This document shows, piece by piece, positions 1 through 10,177 of a stretch of DNA of 47,493 nucleotides. Each line of letters opens with the position of its first letter. Within the stretch, counting starts at the first letter, position 1. Position numbers and translations under genes: made by a program. The notes under the pieces were generated by a model. That model worked only from the letters and a program-made list of their open reading frames with translations, was not told the origin of the DNA and did no database searches. Source of the DNA: Chloroflexota bacterium (lineage in GTDB: Bacteria; Chloroflexota; Anaerolineae; Promineifilales; Promineifilaceae); the NCBI GenBank assembly GCA_022616275.1, contig JAKEFB010000080.1:1-47493 (forward strand), read 5' to 3'.

Positions 1-1
1 C

Positions 2-589
2 TTAGGCAAGTTCCTCAGTGGCATTGGCCTGGGGATGCTCGTACGCGCCGTTACCAACCTCGAAACCAAGCGCTTGGTGGGTGTTGACGCCGGCCGCCGG
101 GCTATTGACGTGCAAAAGACCATTAACGTCATGGCCCCGGTGCAAGAAGTTTATAACTTCTGGTCCAACTTCGAGAACTTCCCGCGCTTTATGGCCCACG
201 TTCGCGAGGTACGCAACCTCGGCGGCGACCGTTCCCATTGGGTGGTAGATGGGCCGGCCGGTATTCCTGTCAGTTGGGATGCAGTCGTTACCAGGCGCAT
301 TCTCAACGAGCTATTGGCCTGGCGTAGCCTGAAGGGCTCTATCATTCACAACGCCGGGATTGTCACCTTTGCGCCGGTCCCCAATGGGGGCACCCAGGTT
401 AACGTCCATATGTCTTATAACCCACCGGCCGGAGCTATCGGCCACAGCGTCGCCAGCTTCTTCGGTAGTGACCCCAAGAGCGCGATGGACGATGACTTAG
501 TTCGTTTCAAGAGCCTGATCGAAAAGGGCAGAACGACGGCTAATGGCCAGACGGTAACACGTGAACAGATCGAGCAACCTCGGATCTGA
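2..589 (+). CDS. SRPBCC (START/polyketide-cyclase-like) family protein, 5' end outside window
   Basis: The frame is open from the first bases, so the start lies upstream; 195 residues are visible. The visible N-terminus (GKFLSGIGLGML) is glycine-rich and hydrophobic, as in the membrane-associated SRPBCC proteins of the COG5637 type. The SRPBCC part follows: a TINVMAPVQEVYNFWSNFEN strand-helix start, then WVVDGPAGIPVSWDA, then a C-terminal helix with DDDLVRFKSLIEKG. The fold is a helix-grip cavity that binds hydrophobic ligands; no substrate can be inferred. The C-terminus overlaps the ribokinase-like start by 29 bases, so the two are probably co-transcribed. Family assignment is good; function is unknown. 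Confidence 0.8.
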   Translation, partial: LGKFLSGIGLGMLVRAVTNLETKRLVGVDAGRRAIDVQKTINVMAPVQEVYNFWSNFENFPRFMAHVREVRNLGGDRSHWVVDGPAGIPVSWDAVVTRRILNELLAWRSLKGSIIHNAGIVTFAPVPNGGTQVNVHMSYNPPAGAIGHSVASFFGSDPKSAMDDDLVRFKSLIEKGRTTANGQTVTREQIEQPRI

Positions 590-1514
590 GATCGTGGTTC
601 TGGGTGGGGCCAACGCCGATTATCTGGTGCGTGGCCCCCACCTGCCTGGCCCAGGAGATACCGTTCACGGCGACCTGTTCCAGCAAGCGCCCGGTGGCAA
701 AGGCGCTAACCAGGCCGTTGCCGCTGCCCGGCTTGGCGCCAGGGTCGCCTTCGTTGGCTGCGTTGGCCAGGACCAGCCAGGTGAAGAGCTAGTCGAAGCC
801 CTGGCGGCCGAGTGTGTGGACACGGGGCTCATGCGCGTGGATAACACGACTCACACCGGCGTGGCTCTAATCCAGGTAGCAGAAAACAGCGGCCAGAAGC
901 AAATCATGGTTTCCCCGGGAGCGAATCAACAACTCTCGGTGGCCGACGTGCTGGCCGCGGCTGGGGCTATTTCCAGCGCCGATGCCCTCTTGTTGCAACT
1001 GGAAGTACCATTGCCCACCGTGTTGGCCGCTGTTCGCCTGGCGCGCGAAGCGGACGCCCTGGTTATCCTGGATGCCGCGCCGCCCACAGAGCTGCCGGAT
1101 GAACTCCTGGTGGCCGTGACTGTGCTCAGGTTGAACGCCGGCGAGGCGGAAGCCCTGACCGGCGTGCCTGTCCACGACCGCCAATCAGCCCGGCAGGCCA
1201 TTGACCGACTGCGAGAGCGCGGCCTGGAAGCGGCCATCGTCGAGGCTGGCGACGAGGGTAACCTGGTGGTCAGTCGCAATGGCGAATGGCTGTTGCCGCT
1301 GCTGGACGTGGAAACAGTAGATACCACCGGGGCCGGCGACGCTTTTGCCGCAGCCCTGACCGTGCTCCTGGCGGAAAGGGAGTTGCTGGAAAAAGCAGCC
1401 ACTTTTGCCAACGCCGCGGCCGCCCTGGCGACAACCAAAATCGGGGCGCAGGCAGGTCTACCATATCGGGAGGAGGTGGAAGCTCTACTGGAACAGATCA
1501 CTTCGGCTACCTGA
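561..1514 (+). CDS. Ribokinase-like PfkB-family sugar kinase
   Basis: 317 residues, GTG start inside the end of the SRPBCC gene. PfkB carbohydrate kinases phosphorylate sugars or nucleosides with ATP. Visible signatures are the N-terminal strand EIVVLGGANADY, PFKB signature 1 GGKGANQAVAAARLG near residue 50, and the C-terminal signature DTTGAGDAFAAAL near residue 255, which holds the catalytic Asp and the anion hole. The length and the GGKGANQA form fit ribokinase best, but other PfkB sugar kinases are possible. A later GTG at 594 would cut off the first beta strand, so 561 is preferred although no clear Shine-Dalgarno is seen. It converges on the glucan synthase with only 20 bases between the stops and no visible terminator. 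Confidence 0.85.
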   Translation: MNRSSNLGSEIVVLGGANADYLVRGPHLPGPGDTVHGDLFQQAPGGKGANQAVAAARLGARVAFVGCVGQDQPGEELVEALAAECVDTGLMRVDNTTHTGVALIQVAENSGQKQIMVSPGANQQLSVADVLAAAGAISSADALLLQLEVPLPTVLAAVRLAREADALVILDAAPPTELPDELLVAVTVLRLNAGEAEALTGVPVHDRQSARQAIDRLRERGLEAAIVEAGDEGNLVVSRNGEWLLPLLDVETVDTTGAGDAFAAALTVLLAERELLEKAATFANAAAALATTKIGAQAGLPYREEVEALLEQITSAT

Positions 1515-1534
1515 ATGATGATACGACTTTGGAA

Positions 1535-4500
1535 TTACTGAATTACCTTCTTCCTCAACACCACCCGAACCTCGTGCGTCCGGCCGTCGTCCTCCAGGAG
1601 GATTTCTTTATTCTCCAGCACCCGGCCGTCTAGAATGACTTCGACCACATCCTGTCCGGCGCCGTTTTCGTTGTCTACCTGGATCTGGTAGGTGCTCCGG
1701 CCGTATCGGTAAGTAAGGTTGTAGCCGGGCCACTCGGGTGGTATGTGGGGATCCAGGCGCAGAGATCGGCCGCGGCGTTGCAGCCCCAGGATGGCTTCCA
1801 CCCCCAGGCGGTACATCCAGCCGCTGGAGCCGGTGTACCAGGTCCAGCCGCCCCGGCCGGTGTGGGGTGCCGCCCCGTAAACATCGGCGGCAACGACGTA
1901 AGGCTCCACCCTATAATGGCGAGCTTTGGCCGCGGTGTCGGCCCGGTAAATGGGATTAATGAGCCGGAACAGGGCCGTCGCCAGGTCACCCCGGCCCAGG
2001 CGCGCCAGGGCCCAAATAGACCATAAAGCGGCGTGAGTGTACTGGCCGCCATTCTCGCGAATGCCTGGCAAGTAGCCTTTAATATAGCCAGGGTCGCGCG
2101 GTGTCTTGTCGAAGGGAGGGGTGAGAAGCAGGATCAACTGCGCATCCCATTTGACCAATCTGTCCAGCATGGCCTGCATCGCCTGGCTGGCCCGATCAGG
2201 GCGGGCCGCTCCTGAAAGCACGGCCCACGATTGGGCAATGGCATCTATCTGGCATTCCCGATTCTGGCTGGAGCCCAACGGCGCGCCGTCGTCATAATAG
2301 GCCCGCCGGTACCACTGCCCATCCCAGCCATGCTGTTCCAGGGCCTGCTGCAAATCGGTAGCGCGGCGGCGGTAGGCCTCCGCCTGGACCGGCCGGCCGG
2401 TCTGGTCGCACAGGCCGGCAAAATCTACCAGGGTAGTGTATAAAAACCATCCTAACCAGACGCTTTCTCCCTCGCCTTCAATCCCTACCCGGTTCATACC
2501 GTCGTTCCAATCCCCGGCTCCTATCAGCGGCAGGCCATGCTGCCCGGCCGTGTCAGCCCGGGTGAGGACGCGCCGGCAATGCTCAAAGAGGGAATAATGC
2601 TCGTCGGTCGTTTCAAACAGCCCATACCGCTCTTCCTGGCCTTCTTCTAACGGCTCACCGCGCAGGAACGGTATCTCCTCTTCCAGGATCGTTTCGTCGC
2701 CGGTGGCCTGGACGTAGGCGGCTGTGACAAAGGGCAACCAGACCAGGTCGTCGCTGATGCGGGTGCGGACGCCCCGGCCGGAAGGTGGATGCCACCAGTG
2801 AAGCACGTCGCCGGCCTCAAACTGGTGGTGGGCAGCTCTCAGGATATGTTCTCGGGCCACGTCCGGACGGGTGTGGAACAGGGCCATCACGTCCTGCAAC
2901 TGGTCACGAAAGCCATAGGCGCCACTGGACTGGTAGAGCGCCGAGCGGCCCCAGACGCGGCAGGACAGCGCCTGGTACAGCAACCAGCGATTCAGCAGCA
3001 AGTCCATAGCCGGGTCTGGCGTTTGAACCGTTACCATGCCCAGGATGGACTCCCACGTTTCCCGGACTCCTTGCCAGGCAGCCTGGACGGTGGCCGGATC
3101 TTTGTAGCAGCCGATGAGGTCCAGCGCCTCCTCGTGGTCTGCGCCCTGGCCAAGCAAAAAAGTAACTTCCTCGCTCTCCCCTGGCTGCAAATCCACGTGG
3201 AGCTGCAGCACCGCCGCCGGGTCCACGCCGGCTTCCACCCGGCCGGCCAGGCCAATGCGCCTGAGGGCAGCCGGCTGGCGGAGACTACCTAATCGGCCCA
3301 GGAATTCGGTCCGGTCGGCCGTCAGCCCGTGTACTTCCTTGTTGGCGGCCAGGAAAGCAACCCGCTGGCCAAACTCTTCCTGGTAGGGATTCCGGGCCAG
3401 CAGAGCCTGGCAATCTTCCTCATACTCGGGGATGATATGCTGCTGGCTCTCCTCTCGCTGCACGCCCAGTACCCAGGGCACATAGTAGGTGATCGTCAGG
3501 CGGCGGGGGTTAGACCAGGTGTTTTCCAGGCGCAATTGGATGATTTTAACCGGCTCCTGGGGGGCGGCGAAAAGGCGCAGGCGTTGTTTCAGGCCGTGAC
3601 TATGGTGCTCAAAGGTCGTGTAGCCGGCACCATGGCGCACCAGGTACGGGCCGTCGGCCGGGGCCGGTTGTGGTGTGGGCGACCAGAGTTCGGCCGTTTC
3701 CTCGTCCCGCAGATAGAGGGCTTCCCCTGGCAGGTCAGCAACCGGGTCGTTGTGCCAGGGGGTCAGCCGATTCTCGCCGCTATTGACGGCCCAGGTATAG
3801 CCGCTGCCCGATTCTGAGACCAGGAAGCCGAAGTTGGGGTTGGCAATGACGTTGATCCACGGCGCCGGAGGCAGGACCGGCGGTTCCTTGGGGGGCCGGG
3901 ACTCCAGGAAGATAACATACTCCCGGCCGTCCGGCGTGAAGCCACCCCAGCCATTGTCAAACAGCAGGCCAGTCGGGCGGGGTAAAGGTGGTGTGGCTTC
4001 GGCGTCGGCCGGCGGCCGGGCGGGGGTAAATTCCGGCAGGCGAACGGGTTGTTCCAGCAGGCTTTGCAACTGCCTGGCCAGGCCGCCCCGAGCGCCGTCC
4101 AGCACCACCCGGGCGGCCGTATGCAGCAGGATTTTGTCGGCGTCGCCAAGCTGATCCTGGTGCAGCAGAAAAATACCGCCACGCCGATTCAGCCAGTGGG
4201 CGCTGTGCAGCCGTTGCAGCAACCGGTAAATGTGGCCTTGCAAGGCCTGGCCATAATTGCTGTCCTCCTCATTCAAAATAACCAGGTCAATGGCCAGGTG
4301 CCGGTTGCGCCAGTAAGTGTGGGCCAGGATTAATTCCTGGAGCAGGCCCAATTCCCCTTCCTCGTGGAGGCTCACCAACAAAATCGGGTAATCGCCAGAA
4401 ATGCTGTAGGCCCACAGGCCGGGCTGCCCCCTGCGGTTGGCGGCCAGGGTGGCCGGGTTGGCCCGCAACATCCAGGCCGGGTAGAGGAGCAGGCTGAGGA

Positions 4501-7500
4501 GCTGTTGGATTTGGGCCAGGAGGAGGCTTTCCAGCCCTAACCGGCGCAGTTCGTTCTCGCTCTGGATGCGGGCCTGGAAGAAGGCGTGGTCAATGGCCGA
4601 CCGGCGCTGATAATGTTCAGCCAGTTGCAATGCCGTTTGCCGCGAGCCGGCCGCCCCGGTAATGAAATCGAGGGTAGCCGAGGCGTGAGATTCCAGTTCC
4701 ACCACCTGGCCCAGGGCAAAAATGGGGTCCAGGGTGGCTCCGGTGGTGCCGGAAAGGGAGGGTGTGTCTGGAGCCAACGCCTGTGGAGCGTCGGCCGTCC
4801 GGCCACGGCCGAGGAAACGGGCCCGATCACTCTCGTGGAGGCTGGCGTGGCTATCCCGGTTAGCGACGATCAGTGTATGGATCAAATAGGCTTCCTTTTC
4901 CACGGCCGATCGCGGCCGGCGGCGGAAGAGTAGGGTGTTGAACTCTGGAATGTATTGGCTCTCGACAAAGAGTTTGACAAAGGCCTGGTGGCGTTGGTCG
5001 GCGCCTGGGGCAGCCAGCACCACCTCTCCATAGCTGGTTAGCCGCAGCCGGCGCGGCCGGTTGCTGTTATTGGTTACCGTGACGTGGCGGATTTCAACGT
5101 CGTGATCCGGCGCGACGACCACCCTCATTTCCAGGGTGATGTCGTCGTCGTGGCGGCGAAACTGCGCCAGGTGGGGGTGGAAAGTCACCTGGACATCGGC
5201 CGGGCCGCCGGTTGGTTGGTAGGCGGCTGACCACAGCCGGCCGCTTTCCTCGTCCTGGACGTACAACCATTGGCCCCAGTGGTCCAGGGTGGTGTCGGCC
5301 CGCCAGCGCGTCAGGCGCAGTTCTCGCCACTGGCTGTAGCCGCCCCCGGCGTTGCTAATGAGCACACTGTAGCGGCCGTTCGACAGGTGATGGACCAGGG
5401 GAACCGCTGTCTCCAACGGGACTGGCCAGGGCATCGTGTTCAGCGTCCGGGTGGGGCGGACGGCGCGCACCTTCTCTTGCCCGGCCTGTTCATGGGTGGC
5501 TCGCTGGGGAATGCGCTCTTGCAGCAGCAACTCAACGCTCTGGATGAGGGGCTCGGCGTGAAAGCGGCGCACCAGGGCCTCCTGGTTGAGGAAGTTGTCC
5601 AGGGCGGCCAGGATCATGCCCTGGTGGTGGGACATGTACGAGCGGACCACCTGGTAAGGCTGGCCCAGCGCCAATCGCTGGTGGGTGTAGTCGAGGGCTT
5701 CATAGAAACCGTACAGGCCCAACATCTCGCACTGGACCAGGTGTTCCATGTTTTTCAGAACAGAGTGGGGGTACAGGGGCAGAGCCAGCAGCGAGGCGTA
5801 GGGGCTGATGACCAATTCTTCACCCAGGCCACGCTTGAAGCCCAGGGCCGGCACCCCAAAAGCCTTATACTGGTAATTCTGGGCCGAGTCGAAGGTGTAG
5901 TAGCCGGATTCAGAGATGCCCCAAGGTACACCCTTTTGCCGGCCGTAGGCCACGTGCTGGCGGACCACCGTGTGCAGACTTTGGTGGAGCAGCGTCCCTT
6001 CGTAGTTGCGAATCAGCAGCGGCGGCATAAAGTATTCAAACATAGTGCCGCTCCAGGAGAGGAGCACCGGCCATCTTTCCAGGCGAGCAATGGGGCGGGC
6101 CAGGTGGAGCCAATGTTTGACAGAAATGTCGTACTTGGCAATGGCGACCAGGCTGGCCAGCCGCGCTTCAGAAGCCAGCAAATCGTAGTAATTGTTGTCG
6201 AGCCTGCTCGCCTCCAGGTTATAGCCGATATGAAAAACGTTGCGCATACTCTCGTAGAGGAAGGTGAAGTCCATCTCCCGCACGTAAGCATCGGCCTCCT
6301 GGGCCAGCCGTTCAAAGCCGATGAGCAACGTCTTACTCCGCAACTGGGCAGCTTCCAGCTTTTGCGCCAGGCCGCTACACCAGGCACAGGCTGCCTGCAC
6401 GGCTTCCGACTCTCCGGCCAGCAATGAGTGCAGCCGGGCCAGTTTGGCCAGAGCAGCCTGGCAGGCTGCGTCTACGTCTTGGAGGGCCAGCGATAAAGAC
6501 AGGGCCTCGGCCAGCGCCTGCCAGGCCTGGTGGACATCCGGCCCAGCCTCTGAGGTAGAGAAAAAGGCCGGCGGTCGGCTGAGGGGGATAGCCCAGGGTA
6601 ACAACAGCTCCAGGTGGCGTTCCATATTGTCCAGGTGGCGGTGGATCTGTTGGACGTAGAGACGGAGTTCGTGCAGCCGCGCGCTGTCTACCGGGTCGCC
6701 GTCATCAGCTTCAACCAGGGCAACCAACAACTGGTCAAGCCGGGGCGCTTCCACGCCGGCAAAGCGCACCAGGAGTTCCGGCCAGCCGGTTATCGTATTT
6801 TGCGCCGCCTCCAGCGCCTGTTCCAACTGCCGGCGCATGGCGGCGATGTGCTCCTGGACCGGCCTGATCTGGGCTTCCCGGCCGAGGCCGGCGACGGTGG
6901 TAGTCAGAATGTCCAGTAAGTCCAACAACCCTTCCCACCGTTCACGCCGCCAGGCCAGGCTCTGGCCCATGGCCAGGCAGCCCTGCTTGAGCGCCAACAG
7001 GCAGGCAGCCAGGTTGCCGCTGTCCACGGTCGAAATGTAGCCGGGGTAGAGCGGAGCGAGCGTGCGGGTGTCAATCCAGTTCAAGAAGTGGCCCCGGTAA
7101 CGGTCCAGCCGGCCGAGCGTGTCAAAGGTAGCCTGCAGGCGCAGCAGCAAGCCAAAAACGTCCACGTAGCCCAGGTCATAAGCAGCCAGCGTGGCCAGCA
7201 GATAGAGGCCGACGTTGGTTGGCGACGTGCGATGGGCCACCACGCCGCGTGGCTCTTCCTGAAAATGGTCAGGCGGCAACCAATTGCCGTCCGGGCCGAC
7301 GAATTGCTCGAAGAAAAACCAGGTCCGGCGGGCCAGGCTGCGTAGTTGTTGCCGGCCGGCCTCAGCCACCTGATCGTTTTCACGGGCCAGGGGCTTGCTA
7401 ATCCAGTAGGCAATTTCTGGGGACAACGCCCAAAGAATCAACAGGGGGGTGGCCACGGGCAGAGCGGCCGGATTGACCAGGGCAAGCGCCAGAGCAAGCG

Positions 7501-10177
7501 CCACCGGGATTAAGAGGGCAGAAATCATTTGCTGCCAGGTAAGGTTAGCTGTCACCTGGGAGCCAAAGGCGCGAACAGTGTGGGCGGACGTGGTCCACTG
7601 CAGGAGGTGGCGGCCAAAAAGCAGGCGCAACAATGTAATCACTATAGCGTCCAGCGCCAGGAGGCTTTCGTAAGAGAGGAAAGCCAGAGCCAGCAGCCAG
7701 CGAATGATGCTGTCTTGCAAGGGAGGCGGGGCGCTGGCCCGTTCTTTTTCTTCTAGCAAATACTTGATCCGGCTGATGAGGTTGGTGAGGATAGAGCCGG
7801 CCGGGGCCAGTAGCCCCACCATTGTCCAGACCAGCGACGAGCCGGGCAGCCACGTCCAACCAGCCAGGAACAATAGGAGCAGCGCTGGGGGTAACAGGCT
7901 GCGCTGCAAATTGTCCACAATTTTCCAGCGGTCAATCGGCCGCAACCGGTTCGGCAAAGTAGTTCCTGCGGCGCCGGGAACGCGCGGCAGCAGCCAGGGG
8001 AGTAATTGCCAGTCACCGCGAATCCAGCGGTGGAAACGATGGATGTGGACCAGGTAGTGGGGCGGGTAATCTTCGTATAAGATAATGTCCGTCACCAGGC
8101 CGGCCCGGCCGTGAATGCCTTCAAACAGGTCGTGGCTGAGCAGGCTGTTTTCGGGAACACGGCCGGCCAGACTGCGCTCGAAAGCATCTACGTCGTAAAT
8201 ACCCTTGCCGACGTAAATGCCTTCGCCAAAAAGATCCTGGTAGATGTCGGAGACAGCCCGGCTGTAAAGGTCCAGGCCGGCATCGCCAGCAAAGACCCGG
8301 GTAAAGCGGGACTGGTTGGCGCTGACCGGCTTAATTTCGGTGCGCGGCTGGAGAATGGTATAGCCGGCGACCACCCGGCCGCTTGGCGGGTCAAACCGGG
8401 CCTGGTTCAGGGGGTGAGCCAGAGTGGCCACCAGCCGGCTGGCGCTGTCGCGGGGCAGGACCGTATCTACGTCCAGGGTAATGACGTAGCGGATCCGAAG
8501 CAAGATGCTCTCGTCGCCGACCTGGGTGGTAAAGGACGTACTTGTGTCGCCGCGCAGCAGGCGGTTGAACTCGTGCAGCTTGCCCCGTTTGCGTTCCCAG
8601 CCCATCCACGTACCTTCTGAGGGGTTCCACAGCCGGCGCCGGTGAAAGAGGTAAAAAGGTCGGCCCGGGTAGCGCTGGTTCAAGGCTTCAATACCGGCCG
8701 TGGCCTGGGCAACCAGGCTGTCGTCGCCGAGCATATGCTCTTGCGGCGCGTCGGCAAAATCGGTGAGCAGGGCATAACTGAGGTGGCCGTCCGGGTTGCG
8801 CAGGTGGTGGAGTTCCAACTGGAATAGGAGAGATTCCACCTCCCTTTTACGGGTCAAGAGGGCCGGAATGACGACTATCGTCCGGCAGCGTTTCGGGATG
8901 CCGTTGGCAAAGTTTAGCTTGGGCAACACCCGGGGGCGCAGGGCATTGGTAATGGCCCAGTTCGCCAGACTGGTAGCCAGGGTCAGAACCGGGATAAAAG
9001 CGATCACAACCACACTTAACAATTGCCAGGGCGTTCCCCCCGCTCTCCAGGCATGGTCCAACAGACCGGCGAGGAGCAGTCCGGTAGCCAGGCTCAGACT
9101 GCCCAGGTATAGTAACGTAGGGTGGGCGAGCAGCCAGCGGCAAAGCCACGGCCGGCCGGCCGGCCGGTAACCTAAATCGCTTTCTAGCTCGGCCCGGCCA
9201 TCGCCGACGAGGAAATAACCGACGTGGGCCACATGGGGTAGATACAAGCCACGCCAGGTTGGCACAGTATCTTCACGGCCAGGCTCCTGGCCGTCCTCGC
9301 CAGCCGGCGCCTCGGCCCGCAAGCGCTCGTGGGCCAGGTGGGTCGCTGCCTGGGCAACGTCGGCCTCGTCGCGGCCGGTGCGCAAAGCCAGCCTTTCCAC
9401 CGCCTTCCGGTACTGGTCCCGGGTGTCAAAATCCATGTGGGGATAAATGCCGGTCGGATCAAGGCCCAAAATCTGTTCCACCCGGCTGACGCCTTCAAAA
9501 AATTCCCTCCAGTCGTAGGTCGCCAGTGCCCGCAGGACAGGGATGGAGCGGGCGACCACGTCGGTGTCGCGCAGGTCGAACTCAAATTGCAGGCCAGGAT
9601 CAGGGGGGGCATAAGCCAGGAGGCCGGTTAGCCGGCCGGTGGCCTGGGCCAGGCTTTCCAGGGCGACCAGCCGCAATATGGCCGGGAAAGCCCACAGTTC
9701 GCCCATCCGCAGCGGTTGGACGTCCTGATAAGTGTTTATAAATCGTTCAGCCCGCGCCGGGTCCAACTGGGCCTGCTCATAGAGGAAAAAATCCCGTGCC
9801 AGGGCGTAAATACGGGGGTAATGGCTGAGGGGAGCGCCTGGCCCCAGAACAGGCAATTGGCGATAGTACCCTTCCGGTAAATCTTCATTTACCTGGCGAA
9901 GAGATTGTTGCACCAGGTAATAGTTGTCCAGCAGCCATTCAGCCGCATACGACAGGGTTAGTTCCCTGTCCGAGGCTTCCAGGAAATGTTGGTGCGCCTC
10001 GTGGAGCCACCTTTTGAGGTCTGGCAGCCGCCTTAGGAGGCGATAACTGCGGTCTGGCTCACGCACCAGGTGGTGAGTGGCAGCTAACTGGTGTGCCAGT
10101 TGGCTCAGGCTGGTGGCGCTGGCCGGCTCTAGTTGTTCTGTGTTGCTGGCTACTTTGTCAGATGGCGGGCTTATCAT
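1535..10177 (-). CDS. Cyclic beta-1,2-glucan synthase (GT84-glycoamylase-GH94)
   Basis: 2880 residues, the usual size of NdvB/ChvB/Cgs enzymes. These are inner-membrane proteins that build beta-1,2-glucan from UDP-glucose, cyclise it and trim its length. Order seen: an N-terminal soluble region; two membrane segments near 345-410; a GT84 transferase with DVDTVLP near residue 566 and the RFHRWIRGDWQ motif near 719; a membrane cluster about 755-960; a glycoamylase-like module with GISESGYYTFD near 1422; sugar-binding regions; and a C-terminal GH94 phosphorylase module with GAGDWNDGMNRVG near 2556 and HTGRGGWTWYTG near 2776. The start overlaps the stop of the upstream stress protein by 20 bases, implying translational coupling. 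All catalytic modules look intact. Whether the product is cyclic or linear cannot be read from sequence. Confidence 0.93.
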   Translation of the reverse strand: MISPPSDKVASNTEQLEPASATSLSQLAHQLAATHHLVREPDRSYRLLRRLPDLKRWLHEAHQHFLEASDRELTLSYAAEWLLDNYYLVQQSLRQVNEDLPEGYYRQLPVLGPGAPLSHYPRIYALARDFFLYEQAQLDPARAERFINTYQDVQPLRMGELWAFPAILRLVALESLAQATGRLTGLLAYAPPDPGLQFEFDLRDTDVVARSIPVLRALATYDWREFFEGVSRVEQILGLDPTGIYPHMDFDTRDQYRKAVERLALRTGRDEADVAQAATHLAHERLRAEAPAGEDGQEPGREDTVPTWRGLYLPHVAHVGYFLVGDGRAELESDLGYRPAGRPWLCRWLLAHPTLLYLGSLSLATGLLLAGLLDHAWRAGGTPWQLLSVVVIAFIPVLTLATSLANWAITNALRPRVLPKLNFANGIPKRCRTIVVIPALLTRKREVESLLFQLELHHLRNPDGHLSYALLTDFADAPQEHMLGDDSLVAQATAGIEALNQRYPGRPFYLFHRRRLWNPSEGTWMGWERKRGKLHEFNRLLRGDTSTSFTTQVGDESILLRIRYVITLDVDTVLPRDSASRLVATLAHPLNQARFDPPSGRVVAGYTILQPRTEIKPVSANQSRFTRVFAGDAGLDLYSRAVSDIYQDLFGEGIYVGKGIYDVDAFERSLAGRVPENSLLSHDLFEGIHGRAGLVTDIILYEDYPPHYLVHIHRFHRWIRGDWQLLPWLLPRVPGAAGTTLPNRLRPIDRWKIVDNLQRSLLPPALLLLFLAGWTWLPGSSLVWTMVGLLAPAGSILTNLISRIKYLLEEKERASAPPPLQDSIIRWLLALAFLSYESLLALDAIVITLLRLLFGRHLLQWTTSAHTVRAFGSQVTANLTWQQMISALLIPVALALALALVNPAALPVATPLLILWALSPEIAYWISKPLARENDQVAEAGRQQLRSLARRTWFFFEQFVGPDGNWLPPDHFQEEPRGVVAHRTSPTNVGLYLLATLAAYDLGYVDVFGLLLRLQATFDTLGRLDRYRGHFLNWIDTRTLAPLYPGYISTVDSGNLAACLLALKQGCLAMGQSLAWRRERWEGLLDLLDILTTTVAGLGREAQIRPVQEHIAAMRRQLEQALEAAQNTITGWPELLVRFAGVEAPRLDQLLVALVEADDGDPVDSARLHELRLYVQQIHRHLDNMERHLELLLPWAIPLSRPPAFFSTSEAGPDVHQAWQALAEALSLSLALQDVDAACQAALAKLARLHSLLAGESEAVQAACAWCSGLAQKLEAAQLRSKTLLIGFERLAQEADAYVREMDFTFLYESMRNVFHIGYNLEASRLDNNYYDLLASEARLASLVAIAKYDISVKHWLHLARPIARLERWPVLLSWSGTMFEYFMPPLLIRNYEGTLLHQSLHTVVRQHVAYGRQKGVPWGISESGYYTFDSAQNYQYKAFGVPALGFKRGLGEELVISPYASLLALPLYPHSVLKNMEHLVQCEMLGLYGFYEALDYTHQRLALGQPYQVVRSYMSHHQGMILAALDNFLNQEALVRRFHAEPLIQSVELLLQERIPQRATHEQAGQEKVRAVRPTRTLNTMPWPVPLETAVPLVHHLSNGRYSVLISNAGGGYSQWRELRLTRWRADTTLDHWGQWLYVQDEESGRLWSAAYQPTGGPADVQVTFHPHLAQFRRHDDDITLEMRVVVAPDHDVEIRHVTVTNNSNRPRRLRLTSYGEVVLAAPGADQRHQAFVKLFVESQYIPEFNTLLFRRRPRSAVEKEAYLIHTLIVANRDSHASLHESDRARFLGRGRTADAPQALAPDTPSLSGTTGATLDPIFALGQVVELESHASATLDFITGAAGSRQTALQLAEHYQRRSAIDHAFFQARIQSENELRRLGLESLLLAQIQQLLSLLLYPAWMLRANPATLAANRRGQPGLWAYSISGDYPILLVSLHEEGELGLLQELILAHTYWRNRHLAIDLVILNEEDSNYGQALQGHIYRLLQRLHSAHWLNRRGGIFLLHQDQLGDADKILLHTAARVVLDGARGGLARQLQSLLEQPVRLPEFTPARPPADAEATPPLPRPTGLLFDNGWGGFTPDGREYVIFLESRPPKEPPVLPPAPWINVIANPNFGFLVSESGSGYTWAVNSGENRLTPWHNDPVADLPGEALYLRDEETAELWSPTPQPAPADGPYLVRHGAGYTTFEHHSHGLKQRLRLFAAPQEPVKIIQLRLENTWSNPRRLTITYYVPWVLGVQREESQQHIIPEYEEDCQALLARNPYQEEFGQRVAFLAANKEVHGLTADRTEFLGRLGSLRQPAALRRIGLAGRVEAGVDPAAVLQLHVDLQPGESEEVTFLLGQGADHEEALDLIGCYKDPATVQAAWQGVRETWESILGMVTVQTPDPAMDLLLNRWLLYQALSCRVWGRSALYQSSGAYGFRDQLQDVMALFHTRPDVAREHILRAAHHQFEAGDVLHWWHPPSGRGVRTRISDDLVWLPFVTAAYVQATGDETILEEEIPFLRGEPLEEGQEERYGLFETTDEHYSLFEHCRRVLTRADTAGQHGLPLIGAGDWNDGMNRVGIEGEGESVWLGWFLYTTLVDFAGLCDQTGRPVQAEAYRRRATDLQQALEQHGWDGQWYRRAYYDDGAPLGSSQNRECQIDAIAQSWAVLSGAARPDRASQAMQAMLDRLVKWDAQLILLLTPPFDKTPRDPGYIKGYLPGIRENGGQYTHAALWSIWALARLGRGDLATALFRLINPIYRADTAAKARHYRVEPYVVAADVYGAAPHTGRGGWTWYTGSSGWMYRLGVEAILGLQRRGRSLRLDPHIPPEWPGYNLTYRYGRSTYQIQVDNENGAGQDVVEVILDGRVLENKEILLEDDGRTHEVRVVLRKKVIQ

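Noticed and set aside
5270-6427. Plus-strand frame of 385 codons opposite the glucan synthase, and similar frames at 26316-27335 and, on the minus strand, 40369-41406.
   Set aside because: They are antisense shadows of strongly conserved genes, without ribosome sites or recognisable features.
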